A program made the position numbers and the translations under genes. Under the pieces are notes generated by a model. It had not been told where the DNA came from. It searched no databases and worked only from the letters and a program-made list of their open reading frames with translations. Positions 61,355 through 64,000 of a DNA stretch of 64,000 nt are shown here, piece by piece. Origin of the DNA: DASRHD01 sp035485575 (GTDB taxonomy: Bacteria; Verrucomicrobiota; Verrucomicrobiia; Opitutales; Opitutaceae); assembly GCA_035485575.1 (NCBI GenBank), contig DATHNW010000011.1, forward strand, positions 29,031 through 93,030, read 5' to 3'. Each line of letters starts with the position of its first letter. The stretch's first letter is position 1.

Positions 61355-62692
61355 ATGAAGCGTCTGGTTCTGCTGATGTTTTTTGTGCTGGCCACGGTCT
61401 GGCCGCTGGCGCGGGCCGACAATGCCGGCCAGGCGGCCCCCCCGCCCGCCGGCACCGAGCCCGCGGCCCCACCGGAAAAAAGCCATGCGACTTCAAACGA
61501 GGAATTGAAGCGGGAGGGCGCGGCCGCCACAGTGCTCATGCATCAGCCCGCGCGACCCGCGGTCGCGGCGGCCACCGGCCTCATCGATCATCTGGTGGAC
61601 TTGGTGCTCGGGCTCTTTGACGTCGATGAGAACGGCAACGCTCTGGCGCATTATGCGGTCAGCGCGTTCTTCCTCCTGCTGACGCTGCTGCTGCGCCGGG
61701 TCGTCACGGCGATCATTTTCAACCGGCTGCGCAAGCTGGCGGCGCACACGAAGACGACTCTGGACGACCGGCTTTTGCCGGCGCTGGCGCCGCCGACCAA
61801 CGCACTGGTCGGCGTGATCGGCATTCTCTGCGCGCTCGACGCGTTGAAGCTTTCGGACCTGGCCCGGCATTACACCGGCCTTGCGGCGGCGGCCGCCTTT
61901 TCGACGGTGTTCTTCTGGGCGTTTTTGCGCGCGCTCAATGCGCTTCTTGACCATGCGCAGGAAGTCGCGCGTACGAAAAACATGGGGGTCGCGGCCTTCA
62001 TGCCGTGGATCAAGAAGACGGTCTTTGTGGTGTTCGCGATTTTCGGCGCGCTGATCATCGCGCAAAGCCTGGGCGCGGATGTGAAGGCCTTTCTCGCCGG
62101 TCTGGGGATTGGCGGTCTGGCCTTCGCGCTCGCGGCGCAGGACACGATTGCCAACCTTTTCGGCTCGGTTGTCGTGGCCATCGATCAGCCGTTCAAGATT
62201 GGCGAGGCGGTGCAGATTGGCTCGGCCACCGGCCTGGTCGAGGACATCGGCCTGCGCTCGACCAAGATCCGCGCGACGGACAAATCGCTGGTCATCGTGC
62301 CCAACAAGACCGTGGCCGCCGAGACCATCACCAACCTGTCGCGTTTCACCCAGCGCCGCGTGGAGCAGATCATCAGCCTGACCTATGACACGACGCCGGA
62401 CAAGATGATGGCCATCGTCGAGGACATCCGCCAGCTCATCCTGCGCGAAGAGGAGGTGGATCCTTCCTCGGTCATGGTTTATTTCCGCGACTACAGCGCG
62501 TCCTCGCTCGATATCTGGCTCGTTTACATGACGAAGGGTCCGGATTTGCCGCGGCAGCTGGCGCTGCGCGAGCGTCTCAACCTCGCGATCATGAAGGCCG
62601 TGGCCGCACGCGGCCTGGCCTTCGCCTTCCCGACCTCGGTCATGCATCTCGACGGGCCGGTGGCGAAGGCACTCGCGAAAAAAAAGGACTGA
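61355..62692 (+). CDS. Mechanosensitive ion channel, MscS family
   Basis: 445 residues from the ATG at 61355, which opens a signal peptide (KRLVLLMFFVLATVWPLARA). Three to four helices precede the pore helix GLGIGGLAFALAAQDTIANLFGS. The beta domain VVAIDQPFKIGEAVQIG and TKIRATDKSLVIVPNKTV are classic. The C-terminal alpha/beta part ends at about 440. Relieves hypo-osmotic pressure. An Ala/Pro-rich periplasmic linker (about 22-60) is unusually long. Confidence 0.92.
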   Translation: MKRLVLLMFFVLATVWPLARADNAGQAAPPPAGTEPAAPPEKSHATSNEELKREGAAATVLMHQPARPAVAAATGLIDHLVDLVLGLFDVDENGNALAHYAVSAFFLLLTLLLRRVVTAIIFNRLRKLAAHTKTTLDDRLLPALAPPTNALVGVIGILCALDALKLSDLARHYTGLAAAAAFSTVFFWAFLRALNALLDHAQEVARTKNMGVAAFMPWIKKTVFVVFAIFGALIIAQSLGADVKAFLAGLGIGGLAFALAAQDTIANLFGSVVVAIDQPFKIGEAVQIGSATGLVEDIGLRSTKIRATDKSLVIVPNKTVAAETITNLSRFTQRRVEQIISLTYDTTPDKMMAIVEDIRQLILREEEVDPSSVMVYFRDYSASSLDIWLVYMTKGPDLPRQLALRERLNLAIMKAVAARGLAFAFPTSVMHLDGPVAKALAKKKD

Positions 62693-62696
62693 CGGC

Positions 62697-63833
62697 TCAG
62701 TCGAGCGTCTGCCGGTAGCGCTTCACGCCGATGGTCATTGCCACGGCGACGAAAAGCAGGATGGGCCAGATCTCGGGCGCGATTTCCGCGAGGCCGTTTC
62801 CCTTCAGCAGGATGCCGCGCACGATGCGGATGAAATGCGTGTTCGGCAGGCACGAGCCGATCCATTGCGCCCACTCCGGCATGCCGCGGAAGGGAAACAT
62901 GAAGCCGGAAAGCAGGATCGACGGCAGGAAAAAGAAGAACGCCATCTGCACGGCCTGCAGCTGGTTTTGCGCCAGCGTCGAGAAGGTGATGCCCACCGCG
63001 AGGTTCGCGGCGATGAAGAGCAGCGCTACGGCGTAAAGCAGGGCGAGGTTGCCGAGCATGGGCACGCCGAAGATGAACCGCGCGGCGAGCAGGATGAGTG
63101 TTACCTGGATGTAGCCGACGACGATGTAGGGCAGGATTTTCCCGACCATGACCTCGAACGGGCGCACGGGCGTGGCGAGGAGGTTTTCCATCGTGCCGCG
63201 CTCGCGTTCGCGCGTAATCGCGAGGCCGGTGATCATGACCATCGTCATTGTGAGCACGATGCCCATGAGGCCGGGCACGATGTTGTATTGCGTGATGTTT
63301 TCCGGGTTGTACTGCGCATGTACCTCGAAATCGACCGGACCTGGCTTGGCGCGCAGGGGTGCGAGCGGCCCGGTGAGGTCGCGGTCGAACAGGGTGTCGG
63401 CGAGCGCATTGACCGCAGAGAGGGCGGAGGCGGTCGCGATCGGGTCGGTGGCGTCGGCTTCGACCAGCACGGTTGGCCGCTCGCCGCGCAGGAGCTTGCG
63501 CGTGAAATCCACGGGAATATTGATCACGAACTGGACGTCGCCGAGCTGGAGCAGGCGTTGCGCCTCGGCCTCGGTCGGTGCTTCGCCCGTGAGCGCAAAG
63601 TAGTCGCTGTGCCGCAGCGCGGAAACGAGCGTGCGCGCGAACGGCCCCTGGTCAGCGTCACAAAGAGCGGTCGGCAGGTGCTTCGGGTCGGAGTTGATCG
63701 CGAAGCCGAAGAGCGTAAGCTGGATGAGCGGAATGCCGATCATCATCGCAAACGTCACTCGGTCGCGCCGCATCTGGATAAACTCCTTCAGCACGACGGC
63801 CCAGAGGCGATGGAAAGTGAAGCGGTGCATCAT
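62697..63833 (-). CDS. ABC-2 type exporter permease
   Basis: 378 residues from the ATG at 63833 (a second Met follows at once). One N-terminal helix, a large extracytoplasmic domain (about 40-175) and five helices follow, the layout of the YhhJ/YbhR/YbhS-like ABC-2 permeases. RERERGTMENLLATPVRPFEVM is the conserved cytosolic loop and LLSGFMFPFRGMPEWAQWIG the late loop. Its start overlaps the stop of the ATPase gene (TGATG). Substrate may be drugs or hydrophobic compounds. Confidence 0.9.
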   Translation of the reverse strand: MMHRFTFHRLWAVVLKEFIQMRRDRVTFAMMIGIPLIQLTLFGFAINSDPKHLPTALCDADQGPFARTLVSALRHSDYFALTGEAPTEAEAQRLLQLGDVQFVINIPVDFTRKLLRGERPTVLVEADATDPIATASALSAVNALADTLFDRDLTGPLAPLRAKPGPVDFEVHAQYNPENITQYNIVPGLMGIVLTMTMVMITGLAITRERERGTMENLLATPVRPFEVMVGKILPYIVVGYIQVTLILLAARFIFGVPMLGNLALLYAVALLFIAANLAVGITFSTLAQNQLQAVQMAFFFFLPSILLSGFMFPFRGMPEWAQWIGSCLPNTHFIRIVRGILLKGNGLAEIAPEIWPILLFVAVAMTIGVKRYRQTLD

Positions 63834-64000
63834 CAGGAAAAGTTGTCCTGAGCCGTGCCCATGAGGCTGATGAACACGTCCTCGAGGCCGGAGCGGACGC
63901 GGGTCCACTCGTGTCGCGGGTCGCGCACAGCGGCGATGGCGGCCTCAAGTTTTTTGGCGTCGCGTCCGCTGATGTGGAGGGTGTTGCCAAACGCAACCAC
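63833..64000 (-). CDS. ABC transporter ATP-binding protein, C-terminal end (5' part outside window)
   Basis: The last 55 residues are visible, ending RSGLEDVFISLMGTAQDNFS. SGLEDVFISLMG is the usual end of the ABC-2 exporter ATPase. The frame is open to the window edge. Stop TGA at 63835-63833 overlaps the permease ATG. No Walker motifs lie inside the window. Confidence 0.8.
   Translation of the reverse strand: MVAFGNTLHISGRDAKKLEAAIAAVRDPRHEWTRVRSGLEDVFISLMGTAQDNFS

Noticed and set aside
1..64000. tRNA, rRNA or CRISPR features
   Set aside because: No T-loop GGTTCGAATCC-type block, rRNA-like stretch or regularly spaced repeat was noticed by eye; a computed covariance search would be needed to exclude them fully.

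Overview
The window is a GC-rich chromosomal segment of a Gram-negative bacterium. It reads like a Verrucomicrobiota genome of the Opitutaceae type (Opitutus/Lacunisphaera-like). This is inferred from the overall gene style: a PPi-dependent phosphofructokinase, two DUF5069 proteins, GH29, alginate-lyase-family and CBM-bearing secreted proteins, a glycine-rich RRM protein, ORF6N and DUF481 proteins. LptF/G, LpxR, ArnT and lipoprotein genes show an outer membrane with lipid A. No rRNA, tRNA, CRISPR array, transposase or prophage block was recognised.

Layout. 0-5 kb: an MFS transporter cut by the window edge, then pfp, purB and holA on the minus strand. 5.1-13.4 kb: an almost complete aminoarabinose (Ara4N) lipid A modification cluster, arnT-arnB-arnC // arnA-formyltransferase - arnA-decarboxylase - arnD. 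ArnA is split into two genes, and the cluster is interrupted by a minus-strand alpha-L-fucosidase. 13.4-18.5 kb: an LptF/LptG permease, a radical SAM protein, a TPR protein, a rhomboid-like protein with a zinc cluster, and prmB. 18.5-24.4 kb: one minus-strand run, rpmH-rnpA-yidD-yidC-yebC-metX-[ORF6N]-metW. The ORF6N gene sits between metX and metW and carries two strong palindromes inside its coding sequence.

24.5-30.9 kb: an M28 peptidase, a lower-GC islet with two orphan genes, a DUF5069 gene, a small gene, a conserved protein of uncertain function, a patatin-like lipase and an SIS-domain protein. 31-40.8 kb: an S9 peptidase, an LpxR-type lipid A 3'-O-deacylase, an rRNA-methyltransferase-like gene, a DUF481 outer membrane protein, a nucleoside-deoxyribosyltransferase-like gene, and an overlapping operon DUF5069-gntK-penicillin acylase. 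41-46.7 kb: BON, DUF3016, RRM, UDG-family, lipoprotein, proline-rich membrane and Dus genes. 46.8-49.9 kb: a two-component pair. 49.9-58 kb: a MalY-like lyase, an alginate-lyase-family protein, a secreted beta-propeller/CBM protein and a membrane TPR protein. 58-64 kb: two tandem Hsp20 genes, a membrane protein, a DCC protein carrying an inserted interspersed repeat, TerC, MscS, and an ABC-2 exporter that runs off the right edge.

The strongest functional theme is envelope remodelling: Ara4N synthesis and transfer, LpxR, LptF/G, YidC, MscS and secreted hydrolases. The most unusual stretches are the split and interrupted arn cluster, the ORF6N gene inside metX-metW, the low-GC orphan pair at 25.9-26.9 kb, and the interspersed repeat translated inside the DCC gene.
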